Shown: positions 45,205 to 54,015 of the stretch, in pieces
Layout: every line of letters starts with the position of its first letter
Numbering within the stretch: position 1 is the stretch's first letter
From: Psychrobacillus sp044762655
GTDB lineage: Bacteria > Bacillota > Bacilli > Bacillales_A > Planococcaceae
Direction: 5' to 3'
Length of the DNA stretch: 64,000 bases
Assembly (NCBI RefSeq): GCF_044762655.1
Contig: NZ_JBIWER010000005.1
Coordinates: 62,001-126,000 of the forward strand
Notes under the pieces: model-generated
The model's database searches: none
Told to the model about the DNA's origin: nothing
The model's input: only the letters and a program-made list of their open reading frames with translations
Translations under genes and position numbers: made by a program

Positions 45205-46026
45205 TTATTTATATTTTTCCCGTAAATTATTTAAATACTCTAGATTACCCAAAGCTTCCTCACTCTTCATTTGCCCTAAAGAGACGATTAAATGTTCGAT
45301 TAAAAATGTAGCTGCTACCATCGAGTGAAATTCCTCTAAATCTCCACGGTTCACATAGAAAGTTTGCGTACATAGTGTTTGAAACTCATGGACGATATTA
45401 TCGGTAATGACGATGCTATGGGACTGCATTGTCTTCGCATGATCTAGTAGAATAGCTGCTTCCCTCGTCAGCTTCACAAAACCAAATACAAATACACAAT
45501 CGTTTTTTTGTAAATGTAGAATTTGCTCAAAAAGTTCCTGGTCATAACTCGCCAATATAACAACATCTATCCCAAAACGCATAAGCCGATGCTTCATTAA
45601 AAAGCCCATTCCCGTAGAGGAGGTTGGGGCATAAACAAAGAGCTTACGACATGTAGCAATACGCTTAACACAAACTTGACTCTGCGCTTCGTCAATATGC
45701 TCGAGTGTATCTAGTAGCTGATATTGCATAAATTCCATTAATGATTGCTGAAGAGACTTGCCGTTGTCCTCGACCTTAGCCAAAATACGTTCAAATTTTG
45801 TTTTCGGTGTAATCACCTGTTGCTCTAAGTAACTTTGCTTGAACTCCTTAAAATTTTTGTAGCCAATTTTGCGCCAAAATCGTGAAAGCGTAGCGTTACT
45901 GCTTCCTATTGTAGATGCTAATTCGGTTTCATTTAAATACATGACGGCATTTTTATTTTTCTCTATAAAATCAGCAATTCTTCGCTCACTTTTTGTATAA
46001 TCAGAAAAACTTTGTTGGCTATCCAT
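45205..46026 (-). CDS. RpiR/MurR-family transcriptional regulator
   Basis: Protein of 273 residues. The N-terminal HTH is SERRIADFIEKNKNAVMYLNETELASTIGSSNATLSRFWRKIGYKNFKEFKQ, the RpiR-type domain. The C-terminal SIS domain (CRKLFVYAPTSSTGMGFLMKHRLMRFG...VFVFGFVKLTREAAILLDHAK) would bind a phosphorylated sugar or related ligand. ATG 46026 lies behind AGGTGAT. It is divergent from the transporter module at 46179, which it probably controls; palindromic DNA sits between them. Confidence 0.88.
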   Translation of the reverse strand: MDSQQSFSDYTKSERRIADFIEKNKNAVMYLNETELASTIGSSNATLSRFWRKIGYKNFKEFKQSYLEQQVITPKTKFERILAKVEDNGKSLQQSLMEFMQYQLLDTLEHIDEAQSQVCVKRIATCRKLFVYAPTSSTGMGFLMKHRLMRFGIDVVILASYDQELFEQILHLQKNDCVFVFGFVKLTREAAILLDHAKTMQSHSIVITDNIVHEFQTLCTQTFYVNRGDLEEFHSMVAATFLIEHLIVSLGQMKSEEALGNLEYLNNLREKYK

Positions 46027-46053
46027 ATCTATCACCTCTCTACATAGTATATA

Positions 46054-46090
46054 TGAAAAATATTTTTCAAAAATGAATATTTTGAAAATT
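46054..46090. promoter_or_regulatory. palindromic operator candidates in the divergent rpiR/ECF region
   Basis: A perfect 16-base palindrome TGAAAAATATTTTTCA (46054-46069) is followed by AATATTTTGAAAATT (46076-46090). The second site resembles the CodY consensus AATTTTCWGAAAATT at 13 of 15 positions, but could equally be a second half of an RpiR-type operator. Both sit next to the regulator's own start. Confidence 0.5.
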
Positions 46091-46178
46091 TACAAATCAA
46101 AAACATTCTAGTAACCAGCCATTTACATTGCACCCTCATACTAACTATAAATTCTAAAAATATTTGAGGGGGATTTAT

Positions 46179-47036
46179 ATGTTAAGAGAAAAAGAAAAAT
46201 TTACACAGTCTCAAAAAATGATGATTTTTATTTTGTCGATGTCGCTTTATGGGTTAAGTAATATGTTTACAGAATTGATACCTTCTGTACAGCTCGGTCC
46301 GATTGAACTACAAATTGATTGTTTCGCATTTATCCCGTTAGCACTTTGTATGTTGTTCCACCCATTTTACGCAGCAATCGGAGCCGCGACAGGAGAAATT
46401 ATTTTTGGTGAACTAATGCTTGGCCAGTTTGGGGGCATTGGAGAAATAGAAAAATTCATCCTATTCTCGATTGGGATGATTGTAGGCGGTTTGCTTGTTC
46501 GAAATCCGAAGAATAAAACACAGGTAGCTGTAGGGGCAATTTTAGGCTATGGTCTATTCCTTGTACTAAGCACAATTGTAGATATATTAAAAGTGGTCAT
46601 TGGAGTAGAAGAGTTCGAGGCTGTACCTGGACTTGCCGAAAGTATTTTCATTGTTGAGGGTGTTGAATTTTTAACTGATCTTCTATTAACAGGTACTTTG
46701 TTTACAGTCTTACCTGCGCTTTACTTAGTACCACGTCTTTACGGTAAAGTGGAGCCATTGCTAGGATTAAAACCACGCACATCTGACAATTTCCGCGTGA
46801 GTGATGTAATTACAACAAAATTTATAGGCGTGACCGCTCTTCTTTCTCTGCTAGCATTAGGTATTGCTTTGTTATCTGAAATGGACTTCAACTTGGGGGC
46901 TTGGGAGCCTGAGTTTGTAGATACCTACGGCAATGGTTTCATTTGGGGAGTTATTGGTGTCGCTGTTGTGTGTGTATGTATAACGCTTTGGTTAATGATG
47001 AAAAAAGGACGGGAAAATTCACATGACCTTTCATAA
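46179..47036 (+). CDS. membrane protein, predicted ECF substrate-binding (S) component
   Basis: Protein of 285 residues with about seven membrane segments: FILSMSLYGLSNMFTELIP, FAFIPLALCMLFHPFYAAIGAATGEIIFGELMLG, then further helices to residue ~280. The pattern "helix - GP(I/V) - G - ...HPFYAAIGAATGE" resembles ECF S components, but it is longer, with a C-terminal extension. It lies directly before an EcfA-type ATPase and EcfT gene and overlaps the ATPase start by 14 bases. No known vitamin or metal specificity motif could be assigned. Start ATG at 46179 behind GGGGG. Confidence 0.6.
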   Translation: MLREKEKFTQSQKMMIFILSMSLYGLSNMFTELIPSVQLGPIELQIDCFAFIPLALCMLFHPFYAAIGAATGEIIFGELMLGQFGGIGEIEKFILFSIGMIVGGLLVRNPKNKTQVAVGAILGYGLFLVLSTIVDILKVVIGVEEFEAVPGLAESIFIVEGVEFLTDLLLTGTLFTVLPALYLVPRLYGKVEPLLGLKPRTSDNFRVSDVITTKFIGVTALLSLLALGIALLSEMDFNLGAWEPEFVDTYGNGFIWGVIGVAVVCVCITLWLMMKKGRENSHDLS

Positions 47037-48735
47037 ACCATTAATTGAATGTCGAGATCTTACCTTTCGTTATCCTGGCGAAACGCAATATGTTTTAAAG
47101 GATCTCACATGCACAATTAATGAAGGAGAATTTTTAGCGATCATTGGGGGTAATGGATCAGGGAAATCAACATTATGTAAGGCATTCAATGGGCTAATCC
47201 CACACTTTTATGTAGGAGATTATTCCGGAGAAGTGACATTGGACGGGATTTGCACTGCTACAACTGATGTGGCCACCCTGTCTCAGTCAATCGGCTATGT
47301 ATATCAAGATTTTCAAAATCAGTTGCTGCGTCCGACTGCTTTAGAAGATGCTTGCTTTATGCCCTTAAACTATGGACTTGAGGATTATAAAGAGCGTGGT
47401 TTATGGGCACTCGAAGTTACCGGTCTACTTGAAGTACAGCACGAATTCATTTGGCGCCTAAGCGGTGGGCAGCAGCATTTATTAGCACTTGCCGGCGCCA
47501 TTGCGATGCGTCCAAAACTGTTAGTGATTGACGAGCCAATTGCCCAGCTCGATCCACATCATGCTGAGCAAATTTATGAAGTGTTAAAAAAACTTCATGC
47601 CGACTTTGGTATGACTATTGTTGTTATCGAGCACCATACTGATTTTATCGCCCAATATTGTAGTCATGTGATGCTACTTGATGAGGGTAAGGTGCTTTGG
47701 AAAAAGGAAACAGTAACAGCGCTCAATTGTGTAGAGGATTTATTGACTCGTAATATTTTTCCTCCGCAGGTTACGCAAATTGCTCATTCCTTAAAGCTAG
47801 AACAACCATATCCTGTTACATTGCAACAGGCTGTCCAAACATTTAAAGCTAGCCCTTGGAAGCAGCAAGCTACGGTGCACCACTTGCCACCACCGACAAC
47901 ACCAATGGTAAAGCTAAGCAATATTGAACTAATCTATAACCAGAGACGGTCGAACAATAAACTCGTGCTACAAAACATTTCTTTAACGCTTTTTTCGCAT
48001 GAGCATATCGCACTCGTCGGAAATAACGGTGCAGGAAAATCAACCTTATTGAAGGTCATGGCGGGTATTGTACGTCCGACAGGTGGGCATATGTACATCC
48101 AAGAGCAACTAATTGAGCAAGCACAGCCTGAAAAACTAGCGCAGGATGTGGGCTTTATTTTTCAAAACCCCGAAGAGATGTTTATTGAGGATAGTGTGCG
48201 CAAGGAAATTAGCTTCTATTTAAAATCACGTAAAGTCGATAACTATGAGAGCTACGTGGATGAATTATTGGAAACATTTGAGTTAGTTGATTTACAGGAT
48301 CAGGATGCTCGACTTTTAAGTGGTGGCCAACAGCGTCGTGTTTCGCTAGCTATTGGTGCTGCAATGAGATCGAAAATTTTAATGTTGGATGAACCTACTG
48401 CAAATCTCGATATCGCAACGAAGCAGCATGTTCTTACCCTGCTGCTGGAGCTAAAGAAATATGTTCAGACAATTATCATTGCGACACATGATATGGAGCT
48501 AGTGGCAGAATGGGCAAGTCGTGTCGTTGTGCTATCGAAAGGCTCTATTCTAGCTGATAATACGAGCGAGCGCATTTTCCTAAATCACAGCATTATGACT
48601 GCTGGTCATATTAGTGCTCCTCAAATTGTACAGCTAACAACAGCGATGGGTTTACCATACTGTGCATCGGTGAGCCAATTTATAGTTTGCTATTTACAGC
48701 ATTCAGAGCGAGGTGTACACGTTGGAATGGGTTAA
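47023..48735 (+). CDS. ECF transporter double ATP-binding protein (fused EcfA domains)
   Basis: One polypeptide of 570 residues carries two ABC ATPase domains. Domain 1 (residues about 5-235): Walker A GGNGSGKSTLCK, signature RLSGGQQHLLALAG, Walker B LLVIDEPIAQLD. Domain 2 (about 300-530): Walker A GNNGAGKSTLLK, signature LLSGGQQRRVSLAIG, Walker B ILMLDEPTANLD. Both look catalytically complete. This resembles the fused YkoD-like ATPases for thiamin-related or unknown ECF systems. It overlaps both neighbours, a tight operon. It powers substrate uptake. Confidence 0.92.
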   Translation: MTFHKPLIECRDLTFRYPGETQYVLKDLTCTINEGEFLAIIGGNGSGKSTLCKAFNGLIPHFYVGDYSGEVTLDGICTATTDVATLSQSIGYVYQDFQNQLLRPTALEDACFMPLNYGLEDYKERGLWALEVTGLLEVQHEFIWRLSGGQQHLLALAGAIAMRPKLLVIDEPIAQLDPHHAEQIYEVLKKLHADFGMTIVVIEHHTDFIAQYCSHVMLLDEGKVLWKKETVTALNCVEDLLTRNIFPPQVTQIAHSLKLEQPYPVTLQQAVQTFKASPWKQQATVHHLPPPTTPMVKLSNIELIYNQRRSNNKLVLQNISLTLFSHEHIALVGNNGAGKSTLLKVMAGIVRPTGGHMYIQEQLIEQAQPEKLAQDVGFIFQNPEEMFIEDSVRKEISFYLKSRKVDNYESYVDELLETFELVDLQDQDARLLSGGQQRRVSLAIGAAMRSKILMLDEPTANLDIATKQHVLTLLLELKKYVQTIIIATHDMELVAEWASRVVVLSKGSILADNTSERIFLNHSIMTAGHISAPQIVQLTTAMGLPYCASVSQFIVCYLQHSERGVHVGMG

Positions 48736-49540
48736 AAAACTAGAGGATAAGCTTTCACTAGAATATATCAAACAAGAATTACTGCGCACCGCCTTTAGCA
48801 CCGAAAAAAGTTTCTTCACACAGCTCGATCCACGTATTTTGTTGACATGGTATGGTTATTTTGCGATTGTAACTTGGTTTATTTATGATCATATTACTTT
48901 AGCTGGTTACTTGCTTTTTATGGTCATTTTAACGGTTATTGCTCGGGTTAGCCCCTTAATTTTGACGGTTCTTGCTATTGGTCTTGCTGGTGAAATGTTG
49001 CTACTTGGCATTATCGCACTACTATTCGGTGGTGACCTCTCTATTGTTGCACCTATGTTTTGGCTATCCATTAAGCTGGCTGTTATTTCTTTAGCAAGTG
49101 TGACTGTATTTTCAAGCATAAATCCGGAGAAATTTAGTGATGCGCTCCTACGTCTAGGTGTGCCCGCTCAGTTTTCCTTTAGTGTAGCGTATGCCTATCG
49201 AATTTTACCTACATTACTAGAGGAGTTCCAGCAGATCATCCTTTCCTATCGCTTACGTGGATTAGCACCTATTAAGAATGGTGTGCTCTATTATAGAAAA
49301 ATTTATTATTATATTACGATGCTTATTAAATCCTTTTATCCGCTCATTTTGAACAGTGCTAAGCGTTCTCGCACAACAGTAGAAGCATTAGAGATTAAAG
49401 GCTTTAGCTATGCTGCAAAGGATAAGCGGGTATTAAAGATGAAAACAAATTACTTACAAACAACACAAATGGACTGGCTGTTTCTGCTGTTAACCGTCTG
49501 CTATGTAGTAATTGTGCATAGTCTACAACTATTACTTTAA
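48722..49540 (+). CDS. ECF transporter transmembrane component, EcfT-like
   Basis: Protein of 272 residues of the CbiQ/EcfT family. It begins LEYIKQELLRTAF..LDPRILLTWYGYFAIVTWFIYD (DPR motif at the N-terminus), and has four to five membrane helices. The coupling helices end in the A-R-x-like motifs: SYRLRGLAP and AKRSRTTVEALEIKGFSY. It couples the ATPase to the S component. The frame opens at GTG 48713, but TTG 48722 after GAGGTG fits better; either way the gene overlaps the ATPase gene. Confidence 0.88.
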   Translation: MEWVKKLEDKLSLEYIKQELLRTAFSTEKSFFTQLDPRILLTWYGYFAIVTWFIYDHITLAGYLLFMVILTVIARVSPLILTVLAIGLAGEMLLLGIIALLFGGDLSIVAPMFWLSIKLAVISLASVTVFSSINPEKFSDALLRLGVPAQFSFSVAYAYRILPTLLEEFQQIILSYRLRGLAPIKNGVLYYRKIYYYITMLIKSFYPLILNSAKRSRTTVEALEIKGFSYAAKDKRVLKMKTNYLQTTQMDWLFLLLTVCYVVIVHSLQLLL

Positions 49541-49552
49541 GGAGCGAAAACA

Positions 49553-50326
49553 ATGAATATAGATCTTCATACACATGCGAAGTTATCTAAAAGTGTCGAT
49601 TTTTCTTTAGCATATTTTCAGGAAATGGCACAGGTGGCTTTACAGCGTGGACTCGACGCAATTGCTGTTACAGAGCATTTTAATACGAAAAACTTTTCAG
49701 ACGTTTTTAATACATTAGATGAGCACTACCCTTATAATGGTCATTATTATGAAATGGAGGGCTTAAAGGTATTTCCAGGCATGGAGGTCGATATTGCAGA
49801 GGTCGGTCATATTTTGTGCATTGGAGAGCTTGAACAAATTCGTGCTCTACGTCAGGCATTAGATAACTATGTAACAAAGGGACAGTTTATTCCATTTGCG
49901 AAGCTTTTACAGTTAACGGAGCACTACCCTGACATGTTGGTAATTGGTGCACATCCCTTCCGAAAAAGTACTCCTTTGATAGATTTAGATCCGGCACTAC
50001 TTGGTCAGCTCGACGCATTCGATTTAAATGGTAAGGACCTGTATAGCCGTGGCATCGACCAAAACTCTTCCGATTTAGAAGTGCTTAGCAAACAAATAAA
50101 TAAGCCAGTTGTCGCAGGTAGCGACACTCATCACTATATGCAATATGGCGTCGTATTTAATGCCTTCCACACACCATGTGAAACAGTGGCACAGCTTAAA
50201 CAACAAATTGCTGAGCTAGCCTTCACGATTCATATCGACGACAATCTCCCGCATCACGTAGCCGAGGCTGTTCGCTTAAAGGCCATAGCCAAAGAAGATA
50301 TGATTCTTACACAAAGCGGAAAGTAA
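49553..50326 (+). CDS. PHP-domain phosphoesterase
   Basis: Metal-dependent phosphoesterase of 257 residues. PHP motifs are all present: MNIDLHTHAKLSKSVDFS, AIAVTEHFNT, VFPGMEVDIAEVGHILCIG, MLVIGAHPFRKST and VVAGSDTHHYMQYG. It is the last gene of the ECF operon, 12 bases after EcfT, behind AAGGAG. A link between uptake and phosphate release from the imported compound is plausible. Its 3' end (last ~19 codons) plus terminator is repeated twice more downstream, near 56421 and 57160. Distinct from the polysaccharide phosphatase at 26686. Confidence 0.88.
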   Translation: MNIDLHTHAKLSKSVDFSLAYFQEMAQVALQRGLDAIAVTEHFNTKNFSDVFNTLDEHYPYNGHYYEMEGLKVFPGMEVDIAEVGHILCIGELEQIRALRQALDNYVTKGQFIPFAKLLQLTEHYPDMLVIGAHPFRKSTPLIDLDPALLGQLDAFDLNGKDLYSRGIDQNSSDLEVLSKQINKPVVAGSDTHHYMQYGVVFNAFHTPCETVAQLKQQIAELAFTIHIDDNLPHHVAEAVRLKAIAKEDMILTQSGK

Positions 50327-50329
50327 TAG

Positions 50330-50362
50330 AACCCCCTGTACCGATTTTCGGTTCAGGGGGTT
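50330..50362 (+). terminator. terminator of the ECF-PHP operon
   Basis: AACCCCCTG-ACCGA / TCGGT-CAGGGGGTT (one mismatch, 3-base loop) is GC-rich, with only a short T tract. Related hairpins follow the two other PHP-end copies. Confidence 0.7.
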
Positions 50363-50629
50363 AAAATTGTACGGTCCTTTAGAAGTTTTCTACTTAATTT
50401 GTTGATTGGCCCAACTACCGATCTATTAATTCCACTAATATTCCCATCAAATATCATTGGTGCGTCTAAATCGACAAAGAAAAGCACAATTGTTATCCAA
50501 ATTCGAGTGGGGCTTTTCAACAATACCTGTACGGGCGGGTTCCTCGTGGAAGAAGCTTTTTCCAACACCCATACGCATCAGCTTTGCTGGTGAGAAATAC
50601 TCTTCCATGCTAGCTTCGTAATATCTCAT
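50353..50629 (-). pseudogene. decayed gene remnant, unidentified
   Basis: On the minus strand a coding-like stretch (MRYYEASMEEYFSPAKLMRMGVGK, then SFFHEEPARTGIVEK) is open from 50629 and changes frame around 50530-50510 (continuing as ITIVLFFVDLDAPMIFDG...). It suggests a frameshifted remnant. No family is recognised. The 3' part overlaps the terminator of the convergent PHP gene. Confidence 0.35.
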
Positions 50630-50678
50630 ATGATGAATTAAAGTGCGTGTTTCAAACTTAGGCTATTTAGGTCTCTTC

Positions 50679-51515
50679 TTAAAAGTTATTATGTTTTCTC
50701 ATAGCTTGCGAGATAGTTGAATGAGTATCTACTCCCGCAAAATCTAATCCTAATTGTACAGAAGTCTGCGCAATACTTGGCCTTACACCTGATAAACTCG
50801 ATGATACTCCTATAAGCTTAAGTGTTTCTATCATTTGAAAGAGTTGTTGAGCAACCATTGTATCAACAACTGGAACTCCTGATAGATCGATATATAAATG
50901 ATCAATATTTTTAGCCATACACTGACTTAAAGATTGCTCTAACATTATTTTAGCCCTTTTAGTATCTATCTCCCCTACAAGTGGAAGAACAGCTGTTTTA
51001 TTTACTAATTCAATTATTGGAACACTCAATTCACCAATCAATTCTTGATGAGCAAGCAATCTAGCCTCTGCTTGTTTTATATATCTGGAGCTAAATCTTA
51101 GGATCACATCGTTAATGGTAGTAATAATATCGTTATAATATGTAATTATCTGCTTTCCAGTAAGTTGATTTGGATATAGTTCAATAAATTCCTCTAGTAA
51201 TTCTTTATATAAGTATTGCTGTCGAAAAAATTCGCCAATTATAACTGTAAGCGGAGTTTGTTGATGTGCTGAGTCATCAATAACTATATTAATAAAATCA
51301 TCAAAACTTTTTAAGTATTCCTCATCCGAATTATTAAAAATATTTACAAACTTCTCATGGAACAGATGATTTTGTTCTTTAAGTATTTTTATTTCTTTAG
51401 GATTATTAGTGCTATAAACTCCTTCTAGATCTTTATTTAGATTCTCATACCATCTTTCTGTTAGCAGCCATGTTCGTTCTAAAAGAAAATTAAAAAACAA
51501 TTTTTTATTGTCCAA
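50679..51515 (-). CDS. RsbR-family stressosome co-antagonist
   Basis: Protein of 278 residues: an N-terminal globin-like sensor region (residues 1-150) and a C-terminal STAS domain. Hallmarks are LYIDLSGVPVVDTMVAQQLFQM, with the conserved threonine of the first phosphosite, and SSLSGVRPSIAQTSVQLGL, with the second. RsbR paralogues form stressosomes with RsbS and RsbT and trap the RsbT kinase until stress. The start is TTG 51515; the ribosome site (AGGAAT) is weak. No rsbS/rsbT gene is adjacent. Confidence 0.9.
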   Translation of the reverse strand: MDNKKLFFNFLLERTWLLTERWYENLNKDLEGVYSTNNPKEIKILKEQNHLFHEKFVNIFNNSDEEYLKSFDDFINIVIDDSAHQQTPLTVIIGEFFRQQYLYKELLEEFIELYPNQLTGKQIITYYNDIITTINDVILRFSSRYIKQAEARLLAHQELIGELSVPIIELVNKTAVLPLVGEIDTKRAKIMLEQSLSQCMAKNIDHLYIDLSGVPVVDTMVAQQLFQMIETLKLIGVSSSLSGVRPSIAQTSVQLGLDFAGVDTHSTISQAMRKHNNF

Positions 51516-51723
51516 TAATTATTCCTACTTTCATCTAATATTTAATCTAAATATAGTATAACAAAATATATTACTTTCATGATATAGAGAAGATATTAAA
51601 AGAACGCTTGGTTGACCGTTCTACCTTGCATACATTCTTCAACCTTCAAACACTCAATAATAAATGATTGATAATACCGTTCTGTCACTTAACTTATCGT
51701 TCAAACTTTACTTCTTACATATT

Positions 51724-51759
51724 AAAAAGAGAGCTTAATCTATTAAGATCAGCTCTCTT
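51724..51759 (-). terminator. terminator after solute-binding-protein remnant
   Basis: AAGAGAGCT / AGCTCTCTT (with an ATC/GAT inner pair) is followed on the minus strand by TTTTT, downstream of the 51771-51980 remnant. Confidence 0.75.
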
Positions 51760-51770
51760 CCATATTAATA

Positions 51771-51980
51771 TTATTTAAGTTTTCCTTTAATAGACTCTGC
51801 CGCTGAATCGGCGGCCTCTTTTGGAGTTTTTTTACCCTCTAGCATAGTTTGAAGTTCTGCTTGTATTAAAGGCATAATGTTACGCCCTTCCGGATGAATT
51901 ACTCCAGATTGAGTAAACTCTGTAATCCAATCGTATATGAGTGAGTAGAAAGAGACAATGTCTTTAAACAGTTTTAAAAT
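51771..51980 (-). pseudogene. C-terminal remnant of an extracellular solute-binding protein
   Basis: The minus-strand frame ends in YDWITEFTQSGVIHPEGRN, then IMPLIQAELQTMLEGKKTPKEAADSAAESIKGKLK*, the C-terminus of a family-1 sugar ABC solute-binding protein. Upstream of about 51980 the frame hits stops and no start exists, so the gene is truncated. No other ABC sugar transporter gene is near. The rest of the 51516-52229 gap shows no further gene; it must also carry the promoter of the oxygenase gene. Confidence 0.75.
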
Positions 51981-52229
51981 TCAGTTGTAATATAAGAACG
52001 TTATTAGTATCTAGATACGCTTTTGAGAAGACATCTTGTTAAATATTTCACATTCTTGCGATATATAAAAATAGTATGATAAAATAAATTAAAATTAATT
52101 CCAAAAAGTGGATAAATTTTACCTTTTAATTCAAATATTTGAAGTAAAAGAAAGACTTTTAAACACATGTATCGTTACGAATAAATGTACTCGTTTTGAA
52201 AATTTAATAGATTAAGAGGAGTTTTGAAG

Positions 52230-52868
52230 TTGATAACGGAGAATAAAGAGCAAACTATATTCGATCACGTTGGCAATAAAATAATTACAGATAGAGAGAT
52301 TGACATAGTAAGTAGATTAGAGGAACCGTTGATCGTGATTTTAGGAAATGTTTTAAGTAACGAAGAGTGCGATGAGCTAATCAGGTTATCTAAGGACAAA
52401 ATGAAACGTTCAAAAATTGGAACGACACGCGAAGTAAATGAACAAAGAACAAGTAGCAGTACGTTTTTGGAAGAAAGTGAAAACGAAATTGTTACTAGAG
52501 TCGAAAAAAGAGTCTCCACTATCATGAACATACCAATAGAACACGGAGAAGGACTTCAAATACTCCAGTATACTCCTGGTCAAGAGTATAGAGCTCATAA
52601 TGATTTCTTTTCATCAACTAGCAAAGCAGCAAACAATAATAGAATTAGTACACTCGTTATGTACCTAAATGATGTAGAAGAAGGTGGAGAAACTTATTTC
52701 CCTAAACTGAACTTCTCAGTGTCTCCCAAAAAAGGGATGGCCGTTTATTTCGAGTATTTCTATAACGATCAAAACTTAAATGATTTAACTTTACATGGTG
52801 GAGCACCAGTTATTACTGGTGAGAAGTGGGTCGCAACACAGTGGATGAGAAAACAAAAAGTAAGGTAG
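52230..52868 (+). CDS. 2-oxoglutarate/Fe(II) oxygenase, prolyl 4-hydroxylase type
   Basis: Protein of 212 residues with the P4H-type fold: PLIVILGNVLSNEECDELIRLS at the start, the iron ligands H-x-D in GQEYRAHNDFF and distal His in LTLHGGAPVITGEKWVATQWMR, with Lys binding the 2-oxoglutarate. It is expected to hydroxylate proline in a protein or peptide substrate; none is apparent nearby. Start TTG 52230 behind AAGAGGAG. No signal peptide. A fragment of a paralogue lies at 57318-57371. Confidence 0.85.
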   Translation: MITENKEQTIFDHVGNKIITDREIDIVSRLEEPLIVILGNVLSNEECDELIRLSKDKMKRSKIGTTREVNEQRTSSSTFLEESENEIVTRVEKRVSTIMNIPIEHGEGLQILQYTPGQEYRAHNDFFSSTSKAANNNRISTLVMYLNDVEEGGETYFPKLNFSVSPKKGMAVYFEYFYNDQNLNDLTLHGGAPVITGEKWVATQWMRKQKVR

Positions 52869-52907
52869 ATTGGTGAGCTAATACACATATATTGCAATAT
52901 GCAAAAA

Positions 52908-52955
52908 CTGCACTTCTGATTGTTAGTTGGTATGTCCAACAATCGGAAGTGCAGT
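52908..52955. terminator. long hairpin after the oxygenase gene
   Basis: CTGCACTTCTGATTGTT and AACAATCGGAAGTGCAG pair over 17 bases with one G-U pair and a 13-base loop. There is no clear T tract, so terminator function is uncertain; it separates the oxygenase from the convergent D-cysteine desulfhydrase gene. Confidence 0.5.
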
Positions 52956-53005
52956 GCAGAATGCATTTTATACTTATAAACATAAAACAATTATCCCATT
53001 CAATA

Positions 53006-53998
53006 TTACTGAAATAAATAACTATGTGCAGATAAAGATGGTGCTCCACCTGTATGAACTAATAACACTGCATCTTCTTTAGTATATTTCCCTTTACGAA
53101 TAAAATCAATGAGACCAGCTACTACTTTGCCTGTGTATACTGCATCAAGTAGAATGCCTTCAGTCCGAGCAAGCATTTGAACCGCTTCAATCATTTCGTC
53201 AGTTGGTACTGTATAACCACCACCAACATAGTCATCAAAACATTCGATCAAGTTCGTTGGTACATTTTCCATTTCCAAAGATTTAGCAGTTTTCTGGAGT
53301 AGTTCCTCTACTTTGGGCTGTTGAGTTTCATTGGGACGAGATACATTAATGCCCTTTACATGAAACGGTGCATGTGCACGATAAAAGCCTAAAGCAAGAC
53401 CTGCATGAGTTCCAGCACTTCCACTCGCTACAATCACATCTTTAAAAACAAGTTGTGCATCATTACATTGTGTAACAATTTCTTCTGCACAACGCATATA
53501 TCCCAGAGTTCCTAGCTCGTTGGATCCACCTATCGGAATAATATATGGCTTACGACCTTGTGTTTCTAGTTGTCGAGCTACTTCTTCTGCTTTCGCTAAC
53601 AAGTCTGTCCCTGCTTCTAAGGTATGAAGCTTTTCTGCCCCAAGTAACTTAAATAACAACTGGTTTCCATTTGCATGAGGGTCGAATGGTTGATTCTCTC
53701 CTTCTTCTAACACTAATTGGCAGTGTAAGCCTTCTTTTACTGCTGCAGCCAGTGTTAAGCGGCAATGATTTGATTGTAGAGCGCCACACGTAATAATTGT
53801 ATCTGCTCCATTTTCGAGTGCATCAGCCATCAAAAACTCTAATTTACGCGTTTTGTTACCACCACCTGTTAAGCCCAGTAAATCATCACGCTTAATATAA
53901 ATCGTTGGACCGTTTAATAACTGAGACAAACGATCTAATCGTTCAATGGGGGTAGGATCGGTTGTATAAATTCTACGTTTTACCTGTCCTAATATCAT
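53006..53998 (-). CDS. dcyD: D-cysteine desulfhydrase
   Basis: PLP-dependent beta-elimination enzyme of 330 residues, breaking D-cysteine to pyruvate, ammonia and hydrogen sulfide (ACC deaminase family). The PLP lysine is in LTGGGNKTRKLEFL, with CGALQSNHCRLTLAAA and the phosphate-binding VIVASGSAGTHAGL. Encoded at the end of a cystine-type ABC operon, the same combination as E. coli dcyD-tcyL-tcyN, indicating use of imported D-cysteine or cystine as sulfur source. The ATG follows AAGGAG. Confidence 0.85.
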   Translation of the reverse strand: MILGQVKRRIYTTDPTPIERLDRLSQLLNGPTIYIKRDDLLGLTGGGNKTRKLEFLMADALENGADTIITCGALQSNHCRLTLAAAVKEGLHCQLVLEEGENQPFDPHANGNQLLFKLLGAEKLHTLEAGTDLLAKAEEVARQLETQGRKPYIIPIGGSNELGTLGYMRCAEEIVTQCNDAQLVFKDVIVASGSAGTHAGLALGFYRAHAPFHVKGINVSRPNETQQPKVEELLQKTAKSLEMENVPTNLIECFDDYVGGGYTVPTDEMIEAVQMLARTEGILLDAVYTGKVVAGLIDFIRKGKYTKEDAVLLVHTGGAPSLSAHSYLFQ

Positions 53999-54015
53999 CT
54001 CTTTGCTCCTTATTG

